A DNA stretch of 64,000 nucleotides from Colocasia esculenta (GCA_014218235.1 CM024760.1:13310049-13374048); one strand, 5' to 3'; shown: positions 12,301-25,018, counted from the first letter of the stretch. Numbers and translations are program-made. Notes: generated from the letters alone by a model not told the origin.

Positions 12301-15300
12301 CGGCTTCCGATCGCCGTGATAGGCCGACTCCGTATGTTGGCCCCCCCAACGATTCACGAAATCGAGAGAGGCGCTACTGCTAGAAAACCTTGGACAGGGA
12401 GATCGTCGGATGGAATCGTAATTTTAGAGTGGGAAATGAAGGTTTTTTGACCTCGAAATGACATCTTATCGCTTGAGCGATAAGCGGGCAACGGACGCCA
12501 CTGAGTGCCGATTTCGAATTGGGGTCTTATAAGCGATTCTGATAACCGAACGAAAAGTTATGCCCATTTGAGCGAAGGGGTGCCCGTATGCGATTTCAGC
12601 AGCAGCCCGCGACCACGCTCCCGAACAGAAATTTGGGCGTCAGATCAGAAATCTCAGAATGTGACCTTGTGCCAACCGGGTTGAAGTGCCGATCGGAATT
12701 GGGGCCTCGCAGGCGGTTCCGATAGGCAGGCGAACAAATATCCGCGTCCTGCCCAAGGGGTACGACATACGGTGTACTAATACACACGCTCCGCGGTGGA
12801 ATTTTGGCCCCATAACGGAATTCCGTGAAACCAATGTCCTGTCGACCGTCTCGGAGTGCCGATTTCGAATTGCGGTCACACAAGCGATTCCGATGCCCGG
12901 GCAGAAAGTTATGCCCAGTTCTTTCGCGGAAGGGGTGGGAATAAACCGGAGGGGGTGACTATATCGGCGATGTTCGGGCACCAATATGTACGACCTGGGG
13001 TAGAGATCTCGAGACGAGTTGAACAGGACTTCTGATCACCGTGATAGGCCGACTTCGTGTGTTGCCCCCCCCCTCCCCCCCAGCGATTTGCGTAATCGAG
13101 GGCGGCGCTACTGCCAGAAAACCTTGGAATTGGGGAGATCGTCGGCTGAAATCGCAATTTCAGAGTGCGAAACAAAGGTTTTTCGACCCTGAAATGACAT
13201 CTTATCACCTAAGGCTATAAAGGGGCGATGGGCGCCTCTGAGTATTGATTCCGAATTGGGGTCTTATAAGCGATTCTGATAATCGAGAGGAAAGTTATGC
13301 CCATTTGAGTGAAGGGTGTCCGTATGTGATCGTATCGGCAGCCCGCGATCATGCTTCCCGACAGAAATTGTGCGCCGGATCAGAAATCTCCGATGCGACG
13401 TTGCTGCGACCGGGTCGAAGTGCCAATTTCAAATTGGAGCCTCGCGGGCGGTTCCGATCGCCGGGCGAACAAATAATCGCGTCCTACCCAAGGGGCATGA
13501 CAAACGGTGTACTAATACACACGCTCCGCTGCGGAATTTCGGCCCCATAACATAATTCCGTGAAACAGCGCCCTGTCGACCGTGTCGGCCAATTCCGAAT
13601 TGTGGTCGCATAAGCGATTCCGATGCCCGGGCGGAAAGTTATGCTCAGTTGTTTCGCTGAAGGCGTGGGAATAAATCGGAGGGGGTGACTATATCAGCGA
13701 TGTTCGTGCACCCATATGTACGACCTGGGGTGGAGATCTCGAGTCGAGTTGAACACGACTTCCGATCGCCGTGATAGGCCGACTCCGTGTGTTGCCCCCC
13801 CCCCCCCCCATTGATTTGCGAAATCGAGAGAGGCGCTACTGCCAGAAAACCATGGAATCGAGAAGATCGTCGGCTGGAATTGTAATTTTAGAGTGGGAAA
13901 CGATGGTTTTTCGACCCCGAAATGACATCTTATCACTTGAGGATAAGCGGGCGACGGGCGCCACTGAGTGCCGATTCCGAATTGGGGTCTTATAACCGAT
14001 TCTGATAACCGAGCGAGAAATTATGCCCATTTGAGGGAAGGGGTGTCCGTATGCGATTGCATCGGTAGCCCGCGACCACGCTCCCGACAGAAATTTGGGT
14101 GCCGGATCAAAAATCTCAGAATGTGACCTTGTGCCGACCGGGTCGAAGTGCCGATTCCGAATTGGGGCCTCGCGGGCGGTTCCGATCGACATGCGAACAA
14201 ATATCCGCGTCCAGCCCAAGGGGTACGACATACGGTGTACTAATACACACGCTCTGCGGCGAAATTTTGGCCCTGGAACGGAATTCCGCAAAACCAGTGT
14301 CCTGTCGACCGTCTCGGAGTGCCGATTCCGAATTGTGGTCACACAAGCGATTCCGATGCCTGGACAGAAAGTTATGCCCAGTTCTTTCGCTGAAGGGGTG
14401 GGAATAAACCAGAGGTGGTGACTATATCGGCGATGTTCGGGCACCAATATGTACGACCTGGGGTGGAGATCTCGAGACCAGTTGAACACGACTTCCGATC
14501 GCCGTGATAGGCCGACTCCGTGTGTTGGCCCCCCCAGCGATTCACGTAATCGAGGGAGGCGCTACTGCCAGAAAACCTTGGAATCGGGGAGATCGTCGGC
14601 TGGAATTGCAATTTCAGAGTGTGTAACGAAGGTTTTTTGACCCCGAAATGACATCTTATCACCTGAGGCTATAAGGGGGCGACGGGCACCTCTGAGTATC
14701 GATTTCGAATTAGGGTATTATAAGCGATTCTGATAACCGAGCGAAAATTTATGCTCGTTTGAGCGAAGGGGTGTCCGTATGCGATCGTATCGGCAGCCAG
14801 CGACCATGCTTCCGACAGAAATTTGGGCGCCGGACCGGAAATCTCCGAATGCGACGTTGCGCCGATCGGGCCGAAGTGCCGATTCCAAATTGGGGCCTCA
14901 CGGGCGGTTCCGATCGCCGGGTGATCAAATAATCGCGTCCTACCCAAGGGGTATGACAAACAGTGTACTAATACGCACGCTCTGCTGCGGAATTTCGGCC
15001 TCAGAACGGAATTCTGTAAAACCAGCTCCCTGTCGACCGTGTCGGTGTGCCGATTCCGAATTGTGGTCACATAAGCGATTCCGATGCCCAGGCAAAAAGT
15101 TATGCCCAGTTGTTTCGCTGAAGGGGTGGGAATAAACCTGAGGGGGTGACTATATCGGTGATGTTCGTGCACCCATATGTATGACCTGGGTGGAGATCAA
15201 GAGCTGAGTTGGACACGACTTCCGATCACCGTGATAGGCCGACTCCGTGTGTTGGCCCCCCTAGCAATTCACAAAATCGAGAGAGGTGCTACTGCTGGAA

Positions 15301-15675
15301 AACCTTGGAATCGGGGAGATCATCGGCTGGAATCGTAATTTCAGAGTGCAAAATGAAGGTTTTTCGACCCCGAAATGACATCTTATCGCTTGAGGCGACG
15401 GGCGACGGGCGCCACTGTGTGCCGATTCCGAATTGGGGTCTTATAAACGAATCTGATAACCGAGCGGAAAGTTATGCCCGTTTGAGCGAAGGGGTGTCCG
15501 TATGCGATCACATCGGCAGCCCGCGACCACGCTCCCGGACAGAAATTTGGGCCCTGGAGCAGAAATCTCAGAATGTGACCTTGTGCCAACCGGGTCGAAG
15601 TGCCGATTCCGAATTGGGGGCCTCGCGGGTGGTTCCAATCGATAGGTGAACAATATCCGTGTCCTGCCCAAGGGG
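9318..15675 (+). repeat. Complex satellite, type II subfamily, A-B dimer array
   Basis: Units of 708-763 bases. The hub GTACGACCTGGGGTGGAGA recurs near 9329, 10092, 10800, 11524, 12262, 12988, 13719, 14451 and 15178 (CTGGGTGG in the last). Units alternate in type. A units carry TGCGATCGCATCGG and AACAAATATCCGCGTCC with ACGACATACGG. B units carry TGCGATCGTATCGG and ATCAAATAATCGCGTCC with ATGACAAACGG. The dimer period is about 1.46 kb. The hub region also alternates (CACCAATATG...GACGAG versus CACCCATATG...CCGAG). The last unit is cut by the LTR insertion at 15,676. Confidence 0.92.
9408..9436 (+). repeat. C29 homopolymer at the variable site of a type II unit
   Basis: A run of 29 C lies between the hub and the CAGCGATTCG block. 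The same site in other units holds about 10 (10,169), 4 (10,877), 18 (11,602), 15 (13,795) or about 7 C (for example 12,341). Units after about 25 kb carry GGCCCCGCCAGCG instead. This is one fixed slippage-prone site per unit. Confidence 0.9.
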
Positions 15676-15693
15676 TGTAGACACGCAAATTTT

Positions 15694-15850
15694 CCCACCG
15701 CGGGCAAGTTTTCGAGTTGCACTGTAATGCTCAAAATGGCCCTTGTTTTGCCTCGTAAGAGTATTTTCCCAATCTTTCTGGATCTCGCCCACCGCGGGCA
15801 AGTTTTCGAGTTGCACTGTAATGCCCAAAATGGCCCTTGTTTTGCCTTTC
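15694..15850 (+). repeat. 94-base tandem duplication inside the LTR
   Basis: CCCACCGCGGGCAAGTTTTC begins at 15,694 and again at 15,788. Each is followed by a matching stretch through GGCCCTTGTTTTGCCT with one substitution. The second unit stops where the LTR continues into AAATCGCGTCC. Confidence 0.85.
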
Positions 15851-16356
15851 AAATCGCGTCCAACATTCCCGCCGCGATTCTTAAACCGCCCTTTAATCGC
15901 ATCCAGGACCCCTGCCGTGATTCAGAGTCCGACAGCGGCCCAGTAAGTCATCGCACGCACGTCGTGTAATCATGACTAAATCCCTGAATCGCGTCCGTGT
16001 CAGACGACGCGATTCAGAGATGTCAAATCCGAGTGTCACGTCAGCAGACAGCGTGCAGGGGAGTCGGTTGCCTCGAACCATGCAAGTCTTAATCGCATCC
16101 AGTCGTCCCGCCGCGATTCAATTCGCGGTGGCATGACCCGACGCGATTCATAGAGGCGGTGCAGCGGTTTCCGCACTATCAAACCGACCTTCTTAATCGC
16201 GACCGGCAGAGTCGACGCGATTTACAGCTTTAATTGCGGCGGCTGTCCTGGACGCGATTTTGCCCCAGAGCCTAAAACTTAGCCAGCAGCCTTCTTCGGC
16301 CATTCAAGAGAAAGAAGAGGGGGGATTTCATTGGGGTTTTGCCGGGGGGGGGGGTT

Positions 16357-16392
<36 letters not shown>

Positions 16393-16976
16393 GGGTTTTT
16401 AGAGAGAGAAAGAGAGAGATTTAGAGAGAGGGAGGGGATTTCAAGCGGTGGAGCTCTCGCGCTTCGACGCCGTCTGCTTCCTCGGCATCCTCGTCTTCGT
16501 CTCTCTCAAGCTCTCCATTGACGTCATCGTCCTCTTCCTCCTCTCGTTTGCCCTCCATCGCGCCGTCCGGCCTCCTTGGAGCAGCACCCCACTTTTCCCT
16601 TCCTCCGGATCCCACGTGGTCCTTTTCATTTCATTTGGCCCCTACGTGGCCCTTTTTTTCATTAATGCATGCACACCCACACACCTACATAATTTAGGGG
16701 TTTAAAAAGCCACACAAAAGGTGTGTTCTTCCCCTTTTCCATTTATGTATTTTTATTCTTTTGTATTTGATACTACGCTTTCTGGCTAATCCGGTGTTTT
16801 TCTTGTCTTTTGTCTCTTCAGGTACCCGAGCTGAATCTCCTTCGCCGGCCGGACGGTGGAAGGAGGAGGAAAGAACCCGCCCCACACATCCCGCGTGATC
16901 CACGGGTGAAAGGTACACATCCCTTCTCTCCCATTCTTTATGCCCCACGCGGCGTTCTTTTGGCGCCCACGGCGTC

Positions 16977-17300
16977 TGGCGATCACGGTTTGTCTTTATT
17001 GCTTTTATTGTCTTTTAATCGCCCGAAGGGCCGCTGTTTGTTTTATCGCCTTTTTTTCACGTGTATCCGTACACGTTATTGGTGTGGACTGTTTTTTTCG
17101 TCCTCCCCGTAAGACGAGAGCGAGAAATAGAATCTACAACTTGGCGATCAGGGTTGTCTTTATTGCTTTTATTATCTTTTAATCGCCCGAAGGGCACTGT
17201 TTGTTTTATCGCCTTTTTTTCACGTGTACCCGCACACGTTATTGGTGTGGACCGTTTTTTTGTCCTCCCCGTAAGACGGGAGCGAGAAATAGAATCTACA
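16977..17300 (+). repeat. Duplicated LTR end with a primer-binding-site-like junction
   Basis: Two copies of an LTR end occur. Both start at TGGCGATC (16,977 and 17,142) and both end AGAATCTACA (17,138 and 17,300). The first end is followed directly by ACTTGGCGATCAGG. TTGGCG just after an LTR end is where a tRNA primer-binding site is expected, so 17,139-17,150 probably preserves the first bases of the internal region. The sequence therefore looks like 5' LTR, a few internal bases, then the tail of the 3' LTR. Confidence 0.65.
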
Positions 17301-17305
17301 AGGGG

Positions 17306-20300
17306 TACGACATACGGTGTACTAAATACACACGCTCCGCGGCGGAATTTCGGCCCCGGAATGGAATTCCACGAAACCAGTGCCCTGTCGACCGTCTCGG
17401 AGTGCCCATTCCGAATTGCAGTCATACAAGCAATTCCGATGCCTGGGCGGAAAGTTATGCTCAGTTCTTTCACTGAAGGGGTGGGAATAAACCGGAGGGG
17501 GTGATTATATCAGCGATGTTCGTGCACCAATATGTACGACCTGGGGTGGAGATCTTGAGACGAGTTGAACACGACTTCCGATCGCCGTGATAGGCCGACT
17601 CTGTGTGTTGGCCCCCCCTAGCGATTCGCGTAATCGAGGGAGGCGCTACTGCCAGAAAACCTTGGAATCGAGGAGATCGTCGGCTGGAATCGCAATTTCA
17701 GAGTGCAAAACAAAGGTTTTTCTACCCCAAAATGACATCTTATCACCAGAGGCTATAAGGGGGCGACGGGCGCCTCTGAGTATCGATTCCGAATTGGGGT
17801 CTTATAAGCGATTTTGATAACCGAGCGGAAAGTTATGCCCGTTTGAGCGAAGGGGTGTCCGTATGGGATCGTATCGGCAGCCCACGTTCACGCTTCCGGA
17901 CAGAAATTTGGACGCCGGATCAGAAATCTCCGAATGCAACGTTGCGCCGACCGGGTTGAAGTGCTGATTCCAAATTGGAGCCTCGCGGGCGGTTCCGATC
18001 ACCAGGCGATCAAATAATCGCATCCTACCCAGGTGTATGACAACGATGTACTAATACACACGCTCCGCTGCGGAATTTTGGCCCTAGAACGGAATTATGT
18101 GAAACCAGTGCCTTGTCGGCCGTGTCGGTGTGCCGATTCCGAATTGTGGTCACATAAGCGATTCCGATGCCCGGGTGGAAAGTTATGCCCAGTTCTTTCG
18201 CTGAAGGGGTGGGAATAAATTGGAGGGGGTGACTATATCGGCGATGTTCGTGCACCCATATGTACGACCTGGGGTGGAGATCTTGAGCCGAGTTGAACAC
18301 GACTTCCGATTGCCTTGATAGGCCGACTCCGTGTGTTGGCCCCCCCAGCGATTCACGAAATCGAGAGAGGTGCTACAGCTAGAAAACCTTGGAATCGGGG
18401 AGATCGTCTGCTGGAATCACAATTTTAGAGTGGGAAATGAAGATTTTTCAACCCCGAAATGACATCTTATCATTTGAGCGATAAGCGGGCGACGGGCGCC
18501 ACTAAGTGCCGATTCCGAATTAGGGTCTTATAAGCGATTCTGATAACTGAGCGGAAAGTTATGCCCGTTTGAGCGAAGGGGTGTCTGTATGCGATCGCAT
18601 CGGTAGCCCGCGACCACGCTCCCGGACAGAAATTTGGGCGCTAGAGCAGAAATCTCAGAATGTGACCTTGTGCCGACTGGGTCGAAGTGCCGATTCCGAA
18701 TTGGGGCCTCACGGGCGGTTCCGATCGACAGGCGAACAAATATCTGCGTCCTGCCCAAGGGGTATGACATACGGTGTACTAATACACACGCTCCGCGGTG
18801 GAATTTTGGCTCTGGAACGGAATTCCGTGAAACCAGCGCCCTGTCGACTGTCTCGGAGTGCCGATTCAGAATTGTGGTCACACAAGCGATTTCGATGCCC
18901 GGGCAGAAAGTTATGCCAAGTTCTTTCGCTGAAGTGGTAGGAATAAACCGGAAGGGGTGATTATATTGGCGATGTTCGTGCACCAATATGTACGATCTGG
19001 GATGGAGATCTCGAGACGAGTTGAACACGACTTCCGATCGTCGTGATAGGCCGACTCCGTGTGTTGCCCCCCCCCCCCCGCCCAGCGATTCGCGTAATCG
19101 AGGGAGGCTCTACTGCCAGAAAACCTTGGAATCAGGGGATCGTCAGCTGGAATCGCAATTTCAGAGGGCGAAATGAAGGTTTTTCGACTCCGAAATGACA
19201 TCTTATCACCTGAGGCTATAAGGGGGCGACGGGCGCCTCTGAGTATCGATTCCGAATTGGGGTCTTATAAGCGATTTTGATAACCGAGCGGAAAGTTATG
19301 CCCGTTTGAGCGAAGGGGTGTCCGTATGGGATCGTATCGGCAGCCCACGTTCACGCTTCCGGACAGAAATTTGGACGCCGGATCAGAAATCTCCGAATGC
19401 AACGTTGCGCCGACCGGTTGAAGTGCTGATTCCAAATTGGAGCCTCGCGGGCGGTTCCGATCACCAGGCGATCAAATAATCGCATCCTACCAAGGTGTAT
19501 GACAAACGATGTACTAATACACACGCTCCGCTGCGGAATTTTGGCCCTAGAACGGAATTATGTGAAACCAGTGCCTTGTCGGCCGTGTCGGTGTGCCGAT
19601 TCCGAATTGTGGTCACATAAGCGATTCCGATGCCCGGGTGGAAAGTTATGCCCAGTTCTTTCGCTGAAGGGGTGGGAATAAATTGGAGGGGGTGACTATA
19701 TCGGCGATGTTCGTGCACCCATATGTACGACCTGGGGTGGAGATCTTGAGCCGAGTTGAACACGACTTCCGATTGCCTTGATAGGCCGACTCCGTGTGTT
19801 GGCCCCCCCAGCGATTCACGAAATCGAGAGAGGTGCTACAGCTAGAAAACCTTGGAATCGGGGAGATCGTCTGCTGGAATCACAATTTTAGAGTGGGAAA
19901 TGAAGATTTTTCAACCCCGAAATGACATCTTATCATTTGAGCGATAAGCGGGCGACGGGCGCCACTAAGTGCCGATTCCGAATTAGGGTCTTATAAGCGA
20001 TTCTGATAACTGAGCGGAAAGTTATGCCCGTTTGAGCGAAGGGGTGTCTGTATGCGATCGCATCGGTAGCCCGCGACCACGCTCCCGGACAGAAATTTGG
20101 GCGCTAGAGCAGAAATCTCAGAATGTGACCTTGTGCCGACTGGGTCGAAGTGCCGATTCCGAATTGGGGCCTCACGGGCGGTTCCGATCGACAGGCGAAC
20201 AAATATCTGCGTCCTGCCCAAGGGGTATGACATACGGTGTACTAATACACACGCTCCGCGGTGGAATTTTGGCTCTGGAACGGAATTCCGTGAAACCAGC

Positions 20301-23300
20301 GCCCTGTCGACTGTCTCGGAGTGCCGATTCAGAATTGTGGTCACACAAGCGATTTCGATGCCCGGGCAGAAAGTTATGCCAAGTTCTTTCGCTGAAGTGG
20401 TAGGAATAAACCGGAAGGGGTGATTATATTGGCGATGTTCGTGCACCAATATGTACGATCTGGGATGGAGATCTCGAGACGAGTTGAACACGACTTCCGA
20501 TCGTCGTGATAGGCCGACTCCGTGTGTTGCCCCCCCCCCCCCGCCCAGCGATTCGCGTAATCGAGGGAGGCTCTACTGCCAGAAAACCTTGGAATCAGGG
20601 GATCGTCAGCTGGAATCGCAATTTCAGAGGGCGAAATGAAGGTTTTTCGACTCCGAATGACATCTTATCACCTGAGGCTATAAGGGGGCGACGGGCGCCT
20701 CTGAGTATTGATTCCAAATTGGGGTCTTATAAGCGATTCTGATAATCGAGCGGAAAGTTATGTCTGTTTGAGCGAAGGGGTGTCCGTATGTGATCGTATC
20801 GGCAGCCCACGACCATACTTCCGGACAGAAATTTGGGCGTCGGACCGAAAATCTCCGAATGCGACGTTGTGTCGACCGAGTCGAAGTGCCGATTCCAAAT
20901 TGGGGCCTCACGGGATGTTCTGATCGCCGGCGATCAAATATCGCATCCTACCCAAGGGGTATGACAAACGGTGTACTAATTCACACGCTCCACTGTAGAA
21001 TTTCGGCCCCAGAACGGAATTTCGTGAAACCAGAGCCTGTCGACCGTGTCGGTGTGCCAATTCCGAATTGTGGTCACATAAGCGATTCCGATGCCCGGCG
21101 GAAAGTTATGCTCAGTTCTTTCGTTGAAGGGGTGGGAATAAACCGGAGGGGGTGACTATATCGGCGATATTTGTGCACCCATATGTACGACATGGGGTGG
21201 AGATCTCGAGCCGAGTTGAACACGACTTCCGATCTCCATGATAATCTGACTCCGTGTGTTGGCCCCCCCAGTGATTCGAGAAATCGAGAGAGGCGCTACT
21301 ACCAGAAAATCTTAGAATCGGGGAGATCGTCGGCTGGAATCGTAATATCAAAGTGCAAAATGAAGTTTTTTGACCTCGAAACGACGTCTTGTCGTCGAAA
21401 GCTATAAGGGGGCGACGGGCGCCTCTGAATGCCGATTCTGAATTGGGGTCTTATAAGTGATTCTGATAACTGAGCGGAATGTTATGCCCGTTTGAGCGAA
21501 GGGGTGTCTGTATGCAATCGCATCGGCAGCCCGCGACCACGCTCTCGGACATAAATTTTGGCACTGGACCAGAAATCTTGGAATGTGACCTTGTGCTAAC
21601 CGGGTCGATGTGTCGATTCCGAATTGGGGCCTCGCAGGCAGTTCCGATCGCCGGGCGAACAAATATCCCCGTCCGGCCCAAGGGGTACGACATACGGTGT
21701 ACTAATACACACGCTCTGCGAAGGAATTTCGGCCTCGGAATGGAATTCCGCGAAACCATCGCCCTGTTGACCATCTCGGAGTGCCGATTCTCAATTGTGG
21801 TCACATAAGCACTTCTGATGTCCGGACGGAAAGTTATGCCCAGTTCTTTCGCTGAAGGGGTGAGAATAAACCGGAGGGGGTGTCTATATTGGCGATGTTC
21901 GTGCAACCATATCTACGACCTGAGGTGGAGATCTTGAGCCGAGTTGAACAAGACTTCCGATCTCCGTGATAGGCCGACTCCGCGTGTTGGCCCCCCTAGC
22001 GATTTGCGTAATCGAGAAAGGCGCTACTGCTAGAAAACATTGGAATCGGGGAGATCGTCAGTTGGAATCACAATTTTGGAGTGCGAAATGAAGGTTTTTC
22101 AACCCTGAAATGACGTCTGATTGCCTAAGGCTATAAGGGGGCGATGTGCGCCTCTGAGTGCCGAATCCGAATTGGGGTCTTATAAGCGATTCTGATAACT
22201 GAGCGGAATGTTATGCTCGTTTGAGCGAAGCGGTGTCCGTATGTGATCGCATTGGCAGCCCGCGACCACGCTCCCGGACAAAAATTTGGGCATCGGACCG
22301 GAAATCTCCGAATGCGACCTTGTGCCGACCGGGTCGAAGTGCCGATTCCGAATTGGGGCCTCGCGGGCGGTTTCGATTGCCGGGCGATTAAATAATCGCG
22401 TCCTACCCAAGGGGTACAACAAACGGTGTACTAATACACACGCTCCGCGATGGAATTTCGGCCCCAAAATAGAATTCTGTGAAACCAGCGCCCTAACGGC
22501 CGCCTCGGAGTGCCGATTCTGAATTGTGGTCATATAAGCGATTTCGATGCCCGGGCGGAAAGTTAAGCTCAGTTCTTCCGCTGAAGAGGTGGAAATAAAC
22601 CGGAGGGGGTGACTATATCAGCGATGTTCGTGCACCCATATCTACGACCTGTGGTGGAGATCTCGAGCCGAGTTCAACACGACTTCCGATCGCAGTGATA
22701 GGCCGACTCCGAGTGTTGCCCCCCCAGCAATTCGCGTAATCGAGGGAGGCGCTACTGATAGAAAACCTTGGAATCGGGGAGATCGTCGGTTGGAATCGCA
22801 ATTTCGGAGTGCGAAACAAAGGTTTTTCGACACTGAAATGACATCTTATAACCTGATGCTATAAGGGGGCGACGAGCGCCTCTGAGTATCGATTCCAAAT
22901 TGGGTCTTATAAGCGATTCTGATAACCGAGAGGAAAGTTATGCCCGTTTGATCGAAGGGGTGTCCGTATGCGATCGCATGGACAGCCCGCGACCATGCTC
23001 CCAGACAGAAATTTGGACGCCGGACTGGAAATCTTCGAATGCGACGTTGTGCTGACCGGGTCGAAGTGCCGATTTTGAATTGGGGCCTCGCGGGCAGTTC
23101 CGATCGCCGGACGATCAAATAATCGCGTCCTACCCAAGGGGTATTACAAACGATGTACTAATACACACGCTCTGCTGTGGAAATTCGGCCCCATAACGGA
23201 ATTCCGTAAAACCCACACCCTGTCGACCGTGTCGGTGTGCCGATTCCGAATTGTGGTCACATAAGCGATTCCGATGCCCGGGCAGAAAGTTATGCCCAGT

Positions 23301-24790
23301 TCTTTCGTTGAAGGGGTGGGAATAAACCGAAGGGGGTGGCTATATCGGCGATGTTCGTGCACCCATATGTACAACCTGGGGTGGAGATCTCGAGCCGAGT
23401 TGAACACGACTTCCGATCCCCGTGATAGGCCGACTCCGTGTGTTGGCCCCCCCAGTGATTCGCGTAATCGAGGGAGGCGCTACTGCAAAAAAACGTTGGA
23501 ATCTTGGGATCATCGGCTGGAATCGCAATTTCAGAGTGCGAAACAAAGGTTTTTCTACCCCAAAATGACATCTTATCACCTGAGGCTATAAGGGGGTGAC
23601 GGGCGCCTCTGAGTATCGATTCCGAATTGGGGTCTTATAAGCGATTCTGATAATCGAGCGGAAAGTTATGTCTGTTTGAGCGAAGGGGTGTCCGTAAGTG
23701 ATCGTATCGGCAGCCTGCGACCACGATTCCGGACAGAAATTTGGGTGCCGGACTGGAAATCTCCGAATGCGACATTGCGCCGACCGGGTCGAAGTGCCGA
23801 TTCCAAATTGGGGCCTCGCGGGAGGTTCTGATCGCCGGGCGATCAAATAATCGCGTCCTACCCAAGGGGTATGACAAACGATGTACTAATACACACGCTC
23901 TACTGCGGAATTTCGGCCCCAGAAGGGAATTCTATGAAAGCCACACCCTGTCGACCGTGTCGGTGTGCCGATTCCGAATTGTGGTCACATAAGCGATTTT
24001 GATGCCCGGACAGAAAGTTATGCCCAGTTCTTTCGTTGAAGGGGTGGGAATAAACCGGAGGGAGTGACTATATCGGCGATGTTCGTGCACCCATATGTAC
24101 GACCTGGGGTGGAGATCTCGAGCCGAGTTGAACATGACTTCCGTTCGCTGTGATAGGCCGACTTCGTGTTGGCCCCCCTAGCGATTTGCGTAATCGAGAG
24201 AAGCGCTACTGCTAGAAAACCTGGTAATCGGGGAGATCGTCTGCTGGAATCACAATTTTGGAGTTCAAAATGAAGGTTTTTCAACCCTGAAATGACGTCT
24301 GATTGCCTAAGGTTATAAGGGGGCGACGTGCGCCTCTGAGTGCCGAATCCGAATTGGGGTCTTATAAGCGATTCTGATAACTGAGCAGAATGTTATGCTC
24401 GTTTGAGCGAAGAGGTGTCCATATGTGATCGCATCGGCAGCCCGGGACCACGCTCCTGGACAGAAATTTGGGCGTCGGACCAGAAATCTCCTAATGTGAC
24501 CTTGTGCCGACCGGGTCGAAGTGCCGATTCCGAATTGGGGCCTCGCGGCTGTTTCGATTGCCGGGCGATTAAATATTCGCGTCCTACCCAAGCGGTACGA
24601 CAAACAGTGTACTAATACACACGCTCCGCGACAGAATTTCGGCCCCAGAACATAATTCCTCGAAACTAGCACCTTATTGACCGTCTCGGAGTGCCGATTC
24701 CGAATTATGGTCACATAAGCGATTTTGATGCCCGGGCGGAAAGTTATGCCCAGTTCTTTCGCTGAAGGGGTGGAATAAATCGGAGGGGTG
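17306..24790 (+). repeat. Complex satellite, type II, central block
   Basis: Continuation of the interrupted unit. Hubs lie near 17,533, 18,263, 18,986, 19,726, 20,449, 21,186, 21,912, 22,650, 23,368 and 24,097 (spacing 718-740). A-B alternation is regular to about 21.9 kb. After that, several B-like units follow each other. The last unit stops about 20 bases into the GGGTGACTA block at 24,790. No genes are supported; open frames up to about 166 codons follow from few stop codons in the unit and occur at the same phase in unit after unit. Confidence 0.92.
17752..20690 (+). repeat. Recent tandem duplication of one 1,463-base A-B dimer
   Basis: 17,752-19,214 and 19,215-20,690 are almost identical base for base, offset 1,463. 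The differences I see are single-base indels, such as CCGGGTTG versus CCGGTTG and CCTACCCAGG versus CCTACCAAGG, plus one A lost near 20,657. Neighbouring dimers differ at many positions. Identity ends at about 20,705, where the next unit reads GAGTATTGATTCCAAATT. Confidence 0.92.
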
Positions 24791-25018
24791 ACTAAACCGG
24801 AGGAATCTCGGTGTGCGGATGCTAAATTATGGTCACATGTTTTGGCTCTGAATTAGTGGATGTAATAGTTTAGATAAATTATCAATAAAATGAAGAGTTT
24901 ATTGCAATTATTGTTCATTAGATACTCTGATATTTGTGAATGTATGTGCAATTTTCATTACCACACACGTTGTTCATGCCTCTCTGATTTATTCCTCTGC
25001 TAAATTAGCGGAGCATGA
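24791..25018. other. AT-rich insertion of about 0.23 kb in the satellite
   Basis: Between GGAGGGGTGACTA and CTTATCACCCGAGGC the satellite is replaced by sequence that starts with scrambled satellite-like pieces (ACCGGAGG, GGTCACAT) and continues with AT-rich DNA of no recognised family. The hub and C-tract region of this unit are absent, so an insertion with deletion is likely. No clear terminal repeats or target duplication. Confidence 0.55.

Larger units (their letters stand above)
15676..17300. mobile_element. Near-solo LTR of an LTR retrotransposon inserted in the satellite
   Basis: The element starts TGTAGACACG and ends GAATCTACA, giving a TGTAGA/TCTACA terminal inverted repeat with canonical TG...CA ends. 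It is flanked by the direct 5-bp duplication AGGGG (15,671-15,675 and 17,301-17,305), which is a single site in uninterrupted units (CCCAAGGGGTACGAC). There is no coding domain. It contains a 94-base tandem duplication near its start, a (GA)n run at 16,361-16,390 and a duplicated 162-165-base end. Size and ends fit a Ty3/gypsy-type LTR. The superfamily is inference. Confidence 0.8.

Noticed and set aside
16361..16390. (GA)n run as a GAGA-type regulatory site
   Set aside because: A simple repeat inside a dead LTR; nothing further supports a regulatory role.
16448..16705. Open frame of 85 codons in the 1.6-kb LTR remnant
   Set aside because: Lies inside an LTR with a hydrophobic low-complexity product. 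The complementary strand also has an acidic open frame, which reflects composition.
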